From the NCBI RefSeq assembly GCF_016745275.1, contig NZ_JADOEP010000019.1:1-64000 (forward strand): a stretch of 64,000 bases of DNA, in the 5' to 3' direction. The translations under genes were made by a program, and so were the position numbers. The notes beneath the pieces are model-generated. The model was not told the DNA's origin. It did no database searches and worked only from the letters and a program-made list of their open reading frames with translations. How positions within the stretch are numbered: position 1 is the stretch's first letter; every line of letters starts with the position of its first letter. This document shows, in pieces, positions 7,429 to 17,552 of the stretch. Source of the stretch: Enterococcus sp. BWB1-3. Its GTDB lineage: Bacteria > Bacillota > Bacilli > Lactobacillales > Enterococcaceae.

Positions 7429-8247
7429 ATGATTGATTGGTTAGTGTCACTTGAACCATGGCAGCAGGCTTTGGGTGGAACTGGATTTACTTACTTTATG
7501 ACTGCTTTGGGATCAGCGCTGGTATTTTTTTTCAAGGACATAAAAAAAGAGGTTTTAAACTTAATGCTGGGGTTCGCTTCAGGAGTGATGATTGCAGCCA
7601 GTTTCTGGTCCTTGTTGGCTCCGGCAATTGAACGGGCTGAGGAAAACGGCAGTATTGCCTGGCTGGTGGTAAGCTTTGGCTTTGGTATGGGCGGAGTATT
7701 TTTATATATTGCAGACAAAACATTACCCCATATGCATTTTGGGCCAAATCACGAGAAAGAAGGACTTCCCAGTCACCTGAAACGGACCATTCTACTCGTT
7801 TTTTCAATTACACTTCATAATATTCCAGAGGGTCTGGCTGTAGGCGTTGCTTTTGGTGCCGCATCATCAGCTGATAATCCAAGAGCAGTCGTTTTAGCGG
7901 CCGTATCTGTTGCCTTGGGAATCGGCATTCAAAATTTTCCGGAAGGAGCTGCGGTTTCCATTCCGTTAAGGCAGGAAGGGCTTAGCCGTTCAAAAGCGTT
8001 TCTTTACGGACAGGCATCAGGAATCGTTGAACCCATCGCCGGAGTAGTTGGAGCTGTTCTTGTTACAAAAATGAGCTTGCTTCTCCCTTATGCACTTGCT
8101 TTCGCTGCGGGGGCAATGATCTATGTTGTCGTTGAGGAACTGATTCCCGAAGCACAGCAAACACTTAGCAGCAAGCGGCATTTCGCTGTATTTGGTGTAA
8201 TGCTCGGTTTTATTATTATGATGATTCTTGATGTGGCACTGGGCTGA
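7429..8247 (+). CDS. ZIP-family metal transporter (ZupT-like)
   Basis: About 272 residues with eight hydrophobic segments. The metal-binding signatures are HNIPEGLAVG in TM4 and NFPEGAA in TM5, with an extra E-E-L-I-P-E tract late in the protein. It imports zinc or another divalent metal across the membrane. A first ATG at 7423 abuts the ribosome binding site, so the second ATG at 7429, with 6-base spacing, is preferred. A weak promoter (TAGACT-17-TAGAAT) lies about 35 bases upstream. No metalloregulator gene is adjacent. Confidence 0.85.
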   Translation: MIDWLVSLEPWQQALGGTGFTYFMTALGSALVFFFKDIKKEVLNLMLGFASGVMIAASFWSLLAPAIERAEENGSIAWLVVSFGFGMGGVFLYIADKTLPHMHFGPNHEKEGLPSHLKRTILLVFSITLHNIPEGLAVGVAFGAASSADNPRAVVLAAVSVALGIGIQNFPEGAAVSIPLRQEGLSRSKAFLYGQASGIVEPIAGVVGAVLVTKMSLLLPYALAFAAGAMIYVVVEELIPEAQQTLSSKRHFAVFGVMLGFIIMMILDVALG

Positions 8248-8386
8248 CTATACCTAGACAAATAGATAGTGAGCAGTGACTGAATAGAAAACGGCAGTAG
8301 GTGAATTGTTTCGGGTAATCCCCGTGAGCCAGCTGTTGTTTTTCTTTAAATTCAGAAGAAACTAACCGAAAATATTATGAGAAATA

Positions 8387-8410
8387 GAATTACTTCCTAT
8401 GTAGTAATTC
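8387..8410. promoter_or_regulatory. Palindrome upstream of asd
   Basis: GAATTACT (8387-8394) and AGTAATTC (8403-8410) form a perfect 8-bp inverted repeat with an 8-base gap. It overlaps where the -35 of a promoter with -10 TAAAAT (8423-8428) would sit, so a repressor site is plausible. The cognate factor is unknown. Confidence 0.4.
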
Positions 8411-8475
8411 GTTATCCTGTGGTAAAATAGAAAAAGCAACTTTCTTCAGTAAGATTGAGAGGGGATTAAGTAAGT

Positions 8476-9528
8476 ATGGAAAAATCATATGTTGTTGCAG
8501 TGGTAGGTGCAACGGGAGCAGTTGGAACAAAAATGATTGAAATGCTGGAACAGACAAAATTACCGATTAAACGAGTTAAATTATTAGCTTCAAAGCGTTC
8601 TGCGGGTAAAGAACTGACTTTTAATAACAAAACGCTGGTCGTTGAGGAATTGGTTCCGGAATCATTTGAAGATGTTGATATTGCATTGTTTAGTGCAGGC
8701 GGGGGTATTTCTAAAGTATTTGCCCCAGAAGCGGTGAAACGAGGGGCAGTTGTTATCGATAATACCAGTCATTTTAGAATGGCTCAGGATGTTCCACTCG
8801 TTGTTCCGGAAGTGAATAAAGCTGCGTTGAAAAATCACAAAGGAATTATTGCTAATCCAAACTGTTCAACGATTCAGCTGATGGTGGCTCTTGAACCAAT
8901 CAGACAGGCAGTGGGTCTAAATCGTGTTCTTGTTTCTACTTACCAGGCAGTCAGCGGTGCTGGAATCAGTGCAATGGAAGAACTGAAAAGTCAGGCGGTT
9001 GAGTATATTAACGGAGTTCCGGCTGATCAGCTGAAGGCTGATATTTTACCTTGCGGCGGAGATAAGAAACATTATCCGATTGCTTTTAATGCGTTGCCGC
9101 AGATTGATGTTTTTTCAGAGGATGACTACACGTACGAAGAGTGGAAAATGATCAACGAAACGAAAAAAATTATGGAAGATGATACGTTGAAAGTAACTGC
9201 TACGTGTGTGCGGATTCCTGTTTTATCAGGACATTCTGAGTCTGTTTATATAGAAGTAGATAAAGCTGCTTCTGTTAAAGAAATTAGAGATCTGCTGATT
9301 GATGCACCGGGAGTTGTATTACAGGATGATCCGAGTCAACAGCTTTATCCTCAGGCATTGACAAGTATTGATAAAAAGGAAACGTTTGTCGGAAGAATTC
9401 GTAAAGATGTAGATGTAGAGAACGGCTTCCATTTATGGGTAGTTTCTGATAATCTCTTGAAGGGTGCAGCATGGAACTCCGTTCAGATTGCAGAAACACT
9501 GCATGATATGGATTTGGTTCGGGTATAA
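8476..9528 (+). CDS. asd: Aspartate-semialdehyde dehydrogenase
   Basis: A 350-residue enzyme that makes L-aspartate 4-semialdehyde from aspartyl phosphate with NADPH, feeding lysine/diaminopimelate, threonine and methionine. GATGAVG (residues 11-17) is the NADP loop, NPNCSTIQL holds the catalytic Cys130, and [10 protein letters not shown] the catalytic His. Full length for the family. In most relatives it lies directly before dapA; here about 1 kb of repeat-rich DNA separates the two, so they may be transcribed separately. Confidence 0.95.
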   Translation: MEKSYVVAVVGATGAVGTKMIEMLEQTKLPIKRVKLLASKRSAGKELTFNNKTLVVEELVPESFEDVDIALFSAGGGISKVFAPEAVKRGAVVIDNTSHFRMAQDVPLVVPEVNKAALKNHKGIIANPNCSTIQLMVALEPIRQAVGLNRVLVSTYQAVSGAGISAMEELKSQAVEYINGVPADQLKADILPCGGDKKHYPIAFNALPQIDVFSEDDYTYEEWKMINETKKIMEDDTLKVTATCVRIPVLSGHSESVYIEVDKAASVKEIRDLLIDAPGVVLQDDPSQQLYPQALTSIDKKETFVGRIRKDVDVENGFHLWVVSDNLLKGAAWNSVQIAETLHDMDLVRV

Positions 9529-9781
9529 ATTATGCTGTAGCTTGTTTTGAAGGTGAGGGCTGTGACATTAATATGTCTCAGAGTCAAAAAATGAATAGAC
9601 AGTATTCCAAAAGCAGCTTCTTTGACAATATGCCGAAATTATCGAGAGTCACTATTTTATATAAAATAGATGTTTCCTTGTGAGACACTCGTCACAGTTT
9701 AGGTTATATAAGTGATAAACAATACCTGCTTGGTTACCTCAAATTTGTGGAGCACCAAGTAGGAAGGTGTATAAGAACATG

Positions 9782-9855
9782 TTGCCTTTAACTGAGAGAG
9801 TAAATTGCAGGAGCATACGTATGCCCTTAACTGCGACGAGTAATCGCAGGAGCAC
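9782..9855. repeat. Near-tandem 40-bp repeat, two units
   Basis: Units ttgcctttaactgagagagt...gcaggagca and atgcccttaactgcgacgag...gcaggagca repeat with a period of about 40. A related inverted piece (tgctcctgcgggtactcgtc) occurs near 17922. Confidence 0.55.
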
Positions 9856-10217
9856 TGAATTAGTTTTATTGTATCTACGGCTCCCATTGCGTTGAGATCC
9901 TCAATACAAAGCTTTTAGTGCTTAACAGCTTTCTTGTCATTTTCGTGAATTCCTTCTTATTGTCATAAATCACTGCGAATGACTTGTCAGAATAGATGAT
10001 GCATGATATCTACCCTGTCTCTGCGATTAGTTAGCTCCTATTTAAGGATGAATGTTTACACATTCATCAGATGGTTGTTTCGCATACAGCTATCTCTTTG
10101 TACATGGAATAAATTCTGATAAATTTATCTTCATCAGAGCTGTGTATACCATTCTGCTAGCTGTTCCTGCAATAATGGGAAATCCTTGTATCTACGAGTC
10201 TCACTACACTACACTAC

Positions 10218-10325
10218 ACTTCGTTTCGATCTCATCAATTTCTAAATGGCAAAGCCACTAAGAATTGAAGGACTTCGTTTCGATCTCATCAATTTCTAAA
10301 TGGCAAAGCCATTAAGAAGTGAAGG
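10218..10325. repeat. 54-bp tandem repeat, two units
   Basis: Copies 10218-10271 and 10272-10325 differ at two positions. Each unit contains a hairpin, aaatggc-aaa-gcca(c/t)t, flanked by further pairing. A short actac microrepeat precedes it (10203-10220). Confidence 0.8.
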
Positions 10326-10598
10326 ACCTTGTTTGATTCTCGATACAAATACGCCTGCTTGAGAAAGCATTGGTAACTGGAGATACGCAAAGAGCTGTCA
10401 CAACCTTAACGCTTCAAACAGGAAATTTAAAGTGTAGAGTGATAAACTGAAAGATAGAGGGGATCGTGTCTGTTTGAAAGGACACCATTTTAAATTCTTG
10501 ACGGCAGTTTTCTTTATTGTTTTAAATAATGAAGAAAGACGGATTTTTCTGAGATGCAATGTATATAATACTTAAAAGAATGGTTGGAGGTTAAGTGT

Positions 10599-11471
10599 AT
10601 GGAATTAACAAATGCGTCAATAATTACTGCAATGGTTACTCCCTTTAATGAGGCGGGAGAGATTGATTTTGGTAAGCTGCCTGCTTTGGTGGAGCATTTG
10701 CTGGGAACACATACAGAAGGATTGATATTGGCGGGGACAACGGGAGAGTCGCCAACATTGACACATGATGAAGAAATTGAATTGTTTAACGAAGTCATCC
10801 GATTGGTAAACGGTCGAGTACCGATTATTTGCGGTGTAGGTACAAATGATACACGGGATTCTGTTGAATTTGTAAAAGAGATTGCAGAAATGGATGGAAT
10901 CGATGCTGGTTTGGCGGTAGTGCCGTATTATAATAAGCCTAATCAAGAAGGACTTTACCAACATTTTAAAATGATTGCTGAGGCCAGTGATTTACCGATT
11001 ATTTTATATAATGTGCCGGGTAGAACTGTCGCCAGCTTGGATGTGGAAACGACATTGAGATTGGCAGAAATTGATAATATTATTGCGGTAAAAGAGTGCG
11101 CTGGTTTGGATGCGCTGACCGAACTGATTGAACGGGCACCAGAGGATTTTCTTGTATACACAGGAGAAGATTCACTGGCGTTTTCAACAAAAGCTTTGGG
11201 TGGCCAGGGAGTCATTTCTGTTGCCAGTCATATATTCGGAAATAAAATATATGAAATGTTTTATTCTCTGGAAAGCGGAGATATTAAGAATGCAGCAAGC
11301 ATTCAGAGAAAACTGCTTCCGAAGATGGATGCATTGTTCTCTGTGCCTTCTCCGGCACCTGTAAAAATGACATTAAATCACTTGGGTGTTTCCGTTGGTG
11401 ATTTGAGATTGCCTCTTGTATCATGTACTTCTGAAGAGAAAGAAAAAATTTTGAAAATACTTGATGTTTAA
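10599..11471 (+). CDS. dapA: 4-hydroxy-tetrahydrodipicolinate synthase
   Basis: A 290-residue TIM-barrel enzyme that condenses pyruvate with aspartate semialdehyde, the first step towards diaminopimelate/lysine. Seen: TTGES at 47-51 (pyruvate binding), Tyr137 in ILYNVPGRT, and Schiff-base Lys165 in [12 protein letters not shown] 10599 follows ggagg by 8 bases; an in-frame TTG at 10584 has no site. RNase J2 follows 27 bases after the stop, an order common in Lactobacillales. Confidence 0.95.
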   Translation: MELTNASIITAMVTPFNEAGEIDFGKLPALVEHLLGTHTEGLILAGTTGESPTLTHDEEIELFNEVIRLVNGRVPIICGVGTNDTRDSVEFVKEIAEMDGIDAGLAVVPYYNKPNQEGLYQHFKMIAEASDLPIILYNVPGRTVASLDVETTLRLAEIDNIIAVKECAGLDALTELIERAPEDFLVYTGEDSLAFSTKALGGQGVISVASHIFGNKIYEMFYSLESGDIKNAASIQRKLLPKMDALFSVPSPAPVKMTLNHLGVSVGDLRLPLVSCTSEEKEKILKILDV

Positions 11472-11498
11472 TCAAGCAGAAATAGAGAGGTGAAAAGA

Positions 11499-13181
11499 GT
11501 GAGTACAATAAGAATCATTCCGCTGGGCGGCGTACGCGAAAATGGAAAAAACATGTATATCGCTGAAGTGGAAGATGAAATTTTTGTGCTGGATTGTGGA
11601 TTGAAATATCCAGAAAATGAACTTTTGGGAATTGATGTGGTTATTCCGGATTTTACTTATTTGGAAGAAAACATTGAGCGAGTTTCAGGTGTGTTCCTGA
11701 CTCATGGACACGCAGATGCAATCGGTGCATTGCCATACCTTTTATCAAAAGTTCAGGTACCAGTATTCGGTACAGAATTGACTGTGGAATTAGCAAAATT
11801 AAGTGTGGGAGATCATCCTTCATCAAAAGATTTCAAGGATTTTCATATTGTTGATCCTGATACTGAAATTGATTTTGCTCATGCGACAATCAGCTTCTTC
11901 AAAACGACGCATACGATTCCCGATTCTATCGGAATCAATGTGAAAACGTCTGAAGGAAATATTGTTTACACGGGAGATTTTAAATTTGATCAGACGGCTG
12001 AACCGATGTATCAATCTGATTTCAGCAGATTGGCGGAAATTGGTAAGGAGGGTGTTTTAGCATTGCTGAGTGATTCATCTAATGCTGAAAATGCCAGTCC
12101 GGTTGCTTCTGAGCTGCAGGTTGCAGAAGAAGTGTACGATACGATTCGTTACTGGGAAGGTCGAATTATCGTTGCTTCAGTTGCCAGTAACTTGAAACGT
12201 GTACAACAGGTTTTGGATGCTGCTTATCGTTCTAACCGAAAAGTGGTTTTAACTGGGATCGATTTAGAAAAGATCATTCGAACTGCAATGCGTTTGAATA
12301 AAGTGAAGCTGCCAAGTGATGAGCTGATTATCACATTGAAAGAAATGAAAAAGTACTCTGACGATGAGCTGCTGATTTTGGAAACCGGTCGTATGGGCGA
12401 GCCTATAAAATCACTTCAAAAGATGGCAAATGGCACACATCGTTCAATTAACATTAAAGAAGGAGATCTTGTTTATATTACAACAACTCCTACTACAGCG
12501 ATGGAAACAATGGTAGCCAAGACGGAAGATATTATTTATCGGGCTGGCGGAATTGTAAAACAGATTTCTGATAATCTGAGAGTTTCCGGCCACGGCAATT
12601 CAAATGATTTACAGTTAATGCTGAACTTGATGAAACCTAAATTCTTTATTCCGGTTCAAGGTGAGTACAGACAGCTTGCTGCACATGCAGATTTAGCGCA
12701 TGAAATCGGTATTCCTTATAAAAATATTTTTATTACCGGACGAGGGGATATTCTTGAGTATGCGAAGAAAAAAATGTCTGCTTCAGGATCAACAACTGCT
12801 GACAACATTATGATTGACGGACTGGGAGTTGGAGATATCGGAAATATTGTGTTAAGAGATCGCCGCATCCTTTCAGAAGATGGAATCTTTGTTGTCGTTG
12901 TAACCATTAATCGTCGTGAGAAGAAAATTGTTTCTCCTGCAAAAATAACGTCCAGAGGGTTTGTTTATGTGAAGACCAGCAAGGATTTAATACAGGAAAG
13001 CGGAAATATTGTGACAGAAATCGTTGAAAAGCATCTTGATAGTAAAGACTTTGAATGGAGCAAGCTGAAACAGGATATTCGCGAACAGCTGAGTCGCTAT
13101 CTGTTTGAACAGACAAAACGCAGACCAGTTATTCTTCCTGTTATTATGGAAGCTTCACAACGAAAAAAAGCAAATAATTAA
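11499..13181 (+). CDS. rnjB: Ribonuclease J2
   Basis: A 560-residue metallo-beta-lactamase/beta-CASP ribonuclease with a C-terminal domain, involved in mRNA decay and processing, usually with RNase J1. The active-site signature reads HGHADAIG (residues 69-76) instead of the HGHEDHIG of RNase J1, so two usual metal ligands are missing. That is typical of RNase J2, which has weak or no activity alone and supports J1. The start is GTG 11499 with agagagg 8 bases upstream; the GTG at 11490 overlaps that site. It is probably co-transcribed with dapA. Confidence 0.9.
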   Translation: MSTIRIIPLGGVRENGKNMYIAEVEDEIFVLDCGLKYPENELLGIDVVIPDFTYLEENIERVSGVFLTHGHADAIGALPYLLSKVQVPVFGTELTVELAKLSVGDHPSSKDFKDFHIVDPDTEIDFAHATISFFKTTHTIPDSIGINVKTSEGNIVYTGDFKFDQTAEPMYQSDFSRLAEIGKEGVLALLSDSSNAENASPVASELQVAEEVYDTIRYWEGRIIVASVASNLKRVQQVLDAAYRSNRKVVLTGIDLEKIIRTAMRLNKVKLPSDELIITLKEMKKYSDDELLILETGRMGEPIKSLQKMANGTHRSINIKEGDLVYITTTPTTAMETMVAKTEDIIYRAGGIVKQISDNLRVSGHGNSNDLQLMLNLMKPKFFIPVQGEYRQLAAHADLAHEIGIPYKNIFITGRGDILEYAKKKMSASGSTTADNIMIDGLGVGDIGNIVLRDRRILSEDGIFVVVVTINRREKKIVSPAKITSRGFVYVKTSKDLIQESGNIVTEIVEKHLDSKDFEWSKLKQDIREQLSRYLFEQTKRRPVILPVIMEASQRKKANN

Positions 13182-13192
13182 GAATAGAAATG

Positions 13193-13240
13193 AGCCAAAT
13201 GTGAGGAAGTATTCTCGAACATTTGGCTTGTTTTTTTATT
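13193..13240 (+). terminator. Terminator of dapA-rnjB
   Basis: AGCCAAATGT (13193-13202) and ACATTTGGCT (13219-13228) pair perfectly, followed by a long T-rich tract. Confidence 0.85.
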
Positions 13241-13389
13241 TTTTCTAAGTAAATTTGCAAGTATCTCTTAAACACACAGCCATATTTTTGTACCCATCTT
13301 CTTTTTTAGTTTGTTTCTACATTTTTTCATAGGCAGCTAATCAAAGCGGAAGAGCACTCTCATAGGTGTTTGGGTCTGCCGTTTGGAAC

Positions 13390-14061
13390 TTAGAGGTTTC
13401 TGACAAAATAGTCAGGAAAAGCCTGGATTACAGCTGCAGCATCATCATTGACTTTATGGATATGGGCTTCTACAGTTTTGCGCAATTGTACCTTGTCTTT
13501 TCTTTTAATCAATTCCAGAATTTGCTGATGCTCCTCTAAAATATTATCCCAACTCAAGTCTTTAACCTCCAGACGTAAAAAGCGATAACGATTTAATGCC
13601 CCATTCAACATTTGTAACCACTGCCATACAAAATTTTTATTAGTAATTTGATAAAAGAAACGATGGAACTCTTCATCTAAATGAAAATACTGGTCTACAT
13701 TTTTTGATTCAAAATAAACTTGCTGAATTTTCAACATTTGTTCCAGCTGCTCGATTTGTTCAGGCGTTATGACGGCTGCTACTTCTTCCATGACAGTCGT
13801 TTCTATGTTTTCTCTCACAAAGCGGGCTTCAGATACTTCTTGCAAGTCAATGTGTGAGACATAGGTTCCGCTTTGAGGAATGACCACAAAAAGCCCTTCT
13901 TTTTGTAAACGGAGAATTGCTTCTCGAACAGGTGTATCGCCGATACCGATGCTTTTTACTAAAGCATTTTTCGAGATTTTTTTTCCGGGTTTCAGCTCAG
14001 CTTTCATTACCATCTCTTTAATCAGTTCGTATGCACGTGTTTGGCTATTGGCTTTTTCCAT
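13390..14061 (-). CDS. GntR/FadR-type regulator (FCD), probably for hexuronate genes
   Basis: A 223-residue repressor. The N-terminal winged HTH (about 7-72) includes the GntR signature TPVREAILRLQKEGL. The all-helical FCD effector domain (about 85-215) has the metal/ligand pattern D-x3-H-x2-F near EEFHRFF and a late H-x3-V tract. It is divergent from uxuB-uxuA across a 303-base region and is the natural candidate for their control, with a sugar acid as effector. No clear operator palindrome could be picked in 14062-14364. Confidence 0.8.
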   Translation of the reverse strand: MEKANSQTRAYELIKEMVMKAELKPGKKISKNALVKSIGIGDTPVREAILRLQKEGLFVVIPQSGTYVSHIDLQEVSEARFVRENIETTVMEEVAAVITPEQIEQLEQMLKIQQVYFESKNVDQYFHLDEEFHRFFYQITNKNFVWQWLQMLNGALNRYRFLRLEVKDLSWDNILEEHQQILELIKRKDKVQLRKTVEAHIHKVNDDAAAVIQAFPDYFVRNL

Positions 14062-14364
14062 GAAATTACCTCATTTTTAGATTAATTGAAAATCATTCTA
14101 TCTCATTTTACCGTAAATAATGTCAAAAGAAATACGAAGTTGCAAATTTATTTTTTGATTAAAGAAGGCGATCGGTTGATAAGTTAGATATTTTATAGTA
14201 AGATACTAATATATCAGTTTGAGTGCTGCAAGTATTTCTATTTATTATAAAGCAGAATTTATGTTTATTAAGGAAAATTTCTTATTTTATATGGGCGATT
14301 TCTATCACGTCAGTTAGTTGAACAGTCTTTTAGAACATGGAAAAATTACAAGGAGGTAGGAAAG
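14062..14364. other. Divergent promoter region of the GntR and uxu genes
   Basis: AT-rich. It must hold promoters for both directions, but no strong -35/-10 pair or long palindrome stands out. The tract gatattttatagtaagatact...atatatc (about 14188-14216) is the most symmetric part. A good aggaggt lies before uxuB. Confidence 0.4.
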
Positions 14365-15963
14365 GTGAAATTGAACAAAGCGAGTCTGACCAACAAGGAA
14401 TTGATTGCTGCCGGGTATCAGATGCCTCAATATGATGTAGAAGTAATGGCTGCCAAAACCAAAGCAGCGCCTAAATGGGTACACTTAGGGGCCGGAAACA
14501 TTTTCCGTGCCTTTTTAGCAGCTCACCATCAACACCTGTTGAATGAAGGAGTGACTGATACTGGAATCATCGTAGCGGAAGGTTATGATGATGAAATCGT
14601 GGATATTTTATCCAGCTATGACAATTTAACGATTAATGTGACTCTGAAAGAGAACGGGCAAGTTGAAAAGGAGATTTTGGCTAGTGTCTCTGATTATTTA
14701 AAAATGGATACAGATTCTGCTGATTTTGATACGTTAAAAGAAATATTCAGAAAATCTTCTCTTGAAATGGTTTCAATGACAATTACAGAAAAAGGATACA
14801 GCTTGGTGGATGGTTTAGGTAATCTCATTTCAGCAGTACAAACTGATTTTGATAACGGTCCGACGAAACCAGTCAGTTACTTAGGGAAATTAGTTGCCTT
14901 GTTATATGAGCGTTTTCAAGCAGGTGAATTACCGATAGCGCTCGTTTCAATGGATAATATGTCCCATAATGGTGAAAAACTGCAAGCTTCAGTATCGGCT
15001 TATGTGGATGCTTGGGTGGAAAAAGGATTGGTTCCAGCGACATTTAAAACATATGTTGAAGGCAGCAGCAACGTAACATTTCCTTGGTCTATGATTGACA
15101 AAATTACACCACGACCGGATGCTGCAGTGCAAGCCGTATTGGAAGAAGACGGATTAGAAAAAATGTTTCCATCTAAAACATTAAAAAATACCTTTGCAGC
15201 ACCCTATGTCAATGGAGAAGAAACAGAGTATTTGATCATAGAAGACGAATTTCCAAATGGCAGACCTCATTTAGACAAAACCGGTATCATTTTTACGGAT
15301 AGAGATACTGTAAACAAAGTAGAAACGATGAAGGTGACGACTTGCTTGAATCCGTTGCATACTTGTCTTGCGATTTTTGGTTGTCTGCTGGATTACACAT
15401 CCATTCATGAAGAAATGAATGATGAGGATTTGGTGAAATTGATAAAAATCCTTGGCTACAGAGAGGGGTTGCCAGTGGTAATAAACCCCGGCATTATTAA
15501 TCCCAAACAATTTATTGATGAAGTTGTTGAAAAACGACTTCCCAATCCCTTTATCCCAGACACACCACAGCGGATTGCATCAGATACCTCTCAAAAGCTG
15601 TCTGTTCGTTTTGGTGAGACGATCAAGTCTTATTTAAACTCTGATGTGCTGGATGTTCAAGAGCTGCAGGTTATTCCTTTGGTTTTTGCTGGGTGGTTGC
15701 GCTATTTGACAGGTATTGATGATCAAGGGGAAAGGTTCGATGTCTCTTCAGATCCATTGCTGGACACGCTCCAGCCAATGTTTGCTGACTTTGAGTTAGG
15801 AAAAGAGCAAGCGGATAGAAAGGTATATGCAGTGCTTTCTAATAGCAAGATATTCGGTGTTGATTTAGTGAAGATCGGTTTGGCCGAAAAAGTTTTGACC
15901 TTTTTTAATAAAATGTCAACGGCACCGGGAGCGATACGAGAAACAATTCAAACGATCAAATAA
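14365..15963 (+). CDS. uxuB: D-fructuronate reductase / mannitol-dehydrogenase-family oxidoreductase
   Basis: A 532-residue long-chain polyol dehydrogenase. It should interconvert D-fructuronate and D-mannonate with NAD(H) in glucuronate breakdown. Seen: an N-terminal Rossmann segment (WVHLGAGNIFRAF, about 38-50) and the family core with catalytic Lys region KVTTCLNPLHTCLAIFG. It starts at GTG 14365 with aggaggt upstream. uxuA begins 15 bases after the stop, so the two form an operon. Tagaturonate or mannitol activity is a possible alternative; the neighbour favours mannonate. Confidence 0.85.
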   Translation: MKLNKASLTNKELIAAGYQMPQYDVEVMAAKTKAAPKWVHLGAGNIFRAFLAAHHQHLLNEGVTDTGIIVAEGYDDEIVDILSSYDNLTINVTLKENGQVEKEILASVSDYLKMDTDSADFDTLKEIFRKSSLEMVSMTITEKGYSLVDGLGNLISAVQTDFDNGPTKPVSYLGKLVALLYERFQAGELPIALVSMDNMSHNGEKLQASVSAYVDAWVEKGLVPATFKTYVEGSSNVTFPWSMIDKITPRPDAAVQAVLEEDGLEKMFPSKTLKNTFAAPYVNGEETEYLIIEDEFPNGRPHLDKTGIIFTDRDTVNKVETMKVTTCLNPLHTCLAIFGCLLDYTSIHEEMNDEDLVKLIKILGYREGLPVVINPGIINPKQFIDEVVEKRLPNPFIPDTPQRIASDTSQKLSVRFGETIKSYLNSDVLDVQELQVIPLVFAGWLRYLTGIDDQGERFDVSSDPLLDTLQPMFADFELGKEQADRKVYAVLSNSKIFGVDLVKIGLAEKVLTFFNKMSTAPGAIRETIQTIK

Positions 15964-15978
15964 AAGGAGCAAATGAAT

Positions 15979-17055
15979 ATGAAGCTATCATTTAGATGGT
16001 ATGGTCGAAACAATGATCCGATTTCATTGGATTACGTCCGTCAGATTCCAGCTATGGAGGAGATTGTGTGGGCGTTACATGATAAGCAGGCTGGAGTAGT
16101 GTGGTCAGAAGAAGAGATCAAAGATGAAATCGCTTATATTGAATCTCATGGCCTGAAGGCGACGATCGTGGAGTCTGTCAATATTCATGATGCGATCAAG
16201 TTAGGCTTGCCGGCGCGTGATGCGTATATCGAAACGTACAAAGAATGTTTGAAAAATTTAGGGAAGAACGGTGTTAAGGTTGTTTGCTATAACTTTATGC
16301 CTATCTTTGATTGGACTCGGACAGATATGTTCCATCCGCTGCCTGATGGCTCAACTTCATTGTTTTTTGAAAAAGAAAAAATTATGTCGCTGGACCCGCA
16401 GGAACTGGTCAATATGATGGAGAAAGAAAGTAACGGTCTGACTTTACCAGGTTGGGAGCCGGAGCGTTTGGCACATATCAAAGATTTATTTGCAGCTTAC
16501 GATGGGTTTACCGATGATAAATTACGAGAAAATTTCAAATACTTTATGGATGCGATCATTCCGACATGTGAGGAATACGACATTAAGATGGCGATCCATC
16601 CGGATGATCCGCCGTTTTCTATCTTTGGCTTGCCGCGTTTGGTGAATACACGAGATAATATTAGAAAATTATTGGCTGTTAATCCAAGTCCATACAATGG
16701 ATTGACTTTTTGCACTGGTTCATTAGGTTCAGATCCAAATAATGAGGTTGTGACTATGCTGGATGAGTTTATTGATCGCACACACTTTATGCACGTACGG
16801 AATGTCTGTGTATATCCAAATGGTGATTTCTCTGAAGTATCTCATCGGACATCAGATGGGACTGTTGATATCACTGGTGTCATGAATGTTTTGGCAAAGT
16901 ATAACTTTGACGGATATATCCGTCCCGATCATGGGCGGCATATCTTTGGCGAAAATTCAACAAATGTACGACCAGGCTATGGTCTGTATGATCGTGCGAT
17001 GGGTGCCATGTATTTGACGGGGAATTGGGATATGGCACAACGCTTGCACCAATAA
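15979..17055 (+). CDS. uxuA: Mannonate dehydratase
   Basis: A 358-residue TIM-barrel enzyme, dehydrating D-mannonate to 2-keto-3-deoxygluconate. The N-terminus MKLSFRWYG and the motifs AIHPDDPP, TFCTGSLGS, HMRNV and RPDHGRHI (metal and substrate residues) identify UxuA. ATG 15979 is 10 bases from aaggag; an upstream in-frame ATG at 15973 has only 4-base spacing. The downstream genes for 2-keto-3-deoxygluconate use (kdgK, kdgA) and glucuronate isomerase are not in the window. Confidence 0.95.
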   Translation: MKLSFRWYGRNNDPISLDYVRQIPAMEEIVWALHDKQAGVVWSEEEIKDEIAYIESHGLKATIVESVNIHDAIKLGLPARDAYIETYKECLKNLGKNGVKVVCYNFMPIFDWTRTDMFHPLPDGSTSLFFEKEKIMSLDPQELVNMMEKESNGLTLPGWEPERLAHIKDLFAAYDGFTDDKLRENFKYFMDAIIPTCEEYDIKMAIHPDDPPFSIFGLPRLVNTRDNIRKLLAVNPSPYNGLTFCTGSLGSDPNNEVVTMLDEFIDRTHFMHVRNVCVYPNGDFSEVSHRTSDGTVDITGVMNVLAKYNFDGYIRPDHGRHIFGENSTNVRPGYGLYDRAMGAMYLTGNWDMAQRLHQ

Positions 17056-17552
17056 TCGTGAGAATTGATAAAAAAATATTTTTAAATAGTTGATTTGCTG
17101 GCATTGACTATACGTAGAAAATGGTGTTGGGATGGGAAATTTTGGAATTTACTGAGCTTGGCTGGGATTTCCCGCTGCACGCTGTTCCTTATGAGCCTGC
17201 TGTTTGATTTTTGCAACTTAACTTTAGTGATTAGGATGTGTTGGAAGACCTTGCGGCGAATCGTTTCGAAGGAATAGAAAGGAACAAACACCATTTGAAA
17301 AAGGAAGGGGCTTCTATTCTTCGTATAAGTCATATGCTGCCATTCCAGTTAGAGATAGAGGAATCGGCAACTCATTATCATAACTACGTGAGGTCGGGTC
17401 AAAAGCAATCAGCTCTGAGAATTAAGAAGGAATATCCGAAAATAGTCAAGGAACACTAGCCATAAAATGAATAGCTGAGAATTGAATAGGCTACACTTTG
17501 TTTGACAATTTTTCTGTGGAAAATAGAGCGTTAAAAAACACGATCTACGGTG

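Larger units (their letters stand above)
9529..10598. other. Repeat-rich non-coding stretch between asd and dapA
   Basis: No convincing gene. It contains pieces of the dispersed repeat family: a ggctgtgacattaatatgtc segment near 9558; a block near 9955-10080 (ttgtcataaatcactgcgaa, gatgcatgatatctac, ctgcgattagttagctccta) shared with 22.2-22.35 and 27.75 kb; two near-tandem 40-bp units at 9782-9855; and two 54-bp tandem units at 10218-10325. Short open frames here look random. Confidence 0.6.

Noticed and set aside
8248-8475. Lysine or methionine riboswitch before asd
   Set aside because: None of the conserved core motifs was seen. Only a protein-type palindrome is present.
10201-10325. Possible CRISPR-like array
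   Set aside because: The two units are directly abutting with no spacers, and no cas gene is in the window.
10617-10964. 115-codon minus-strand frame inside dapA
   Set aside because: A shadow of dapA, with atypical Cys/His/Ile-rich composition.
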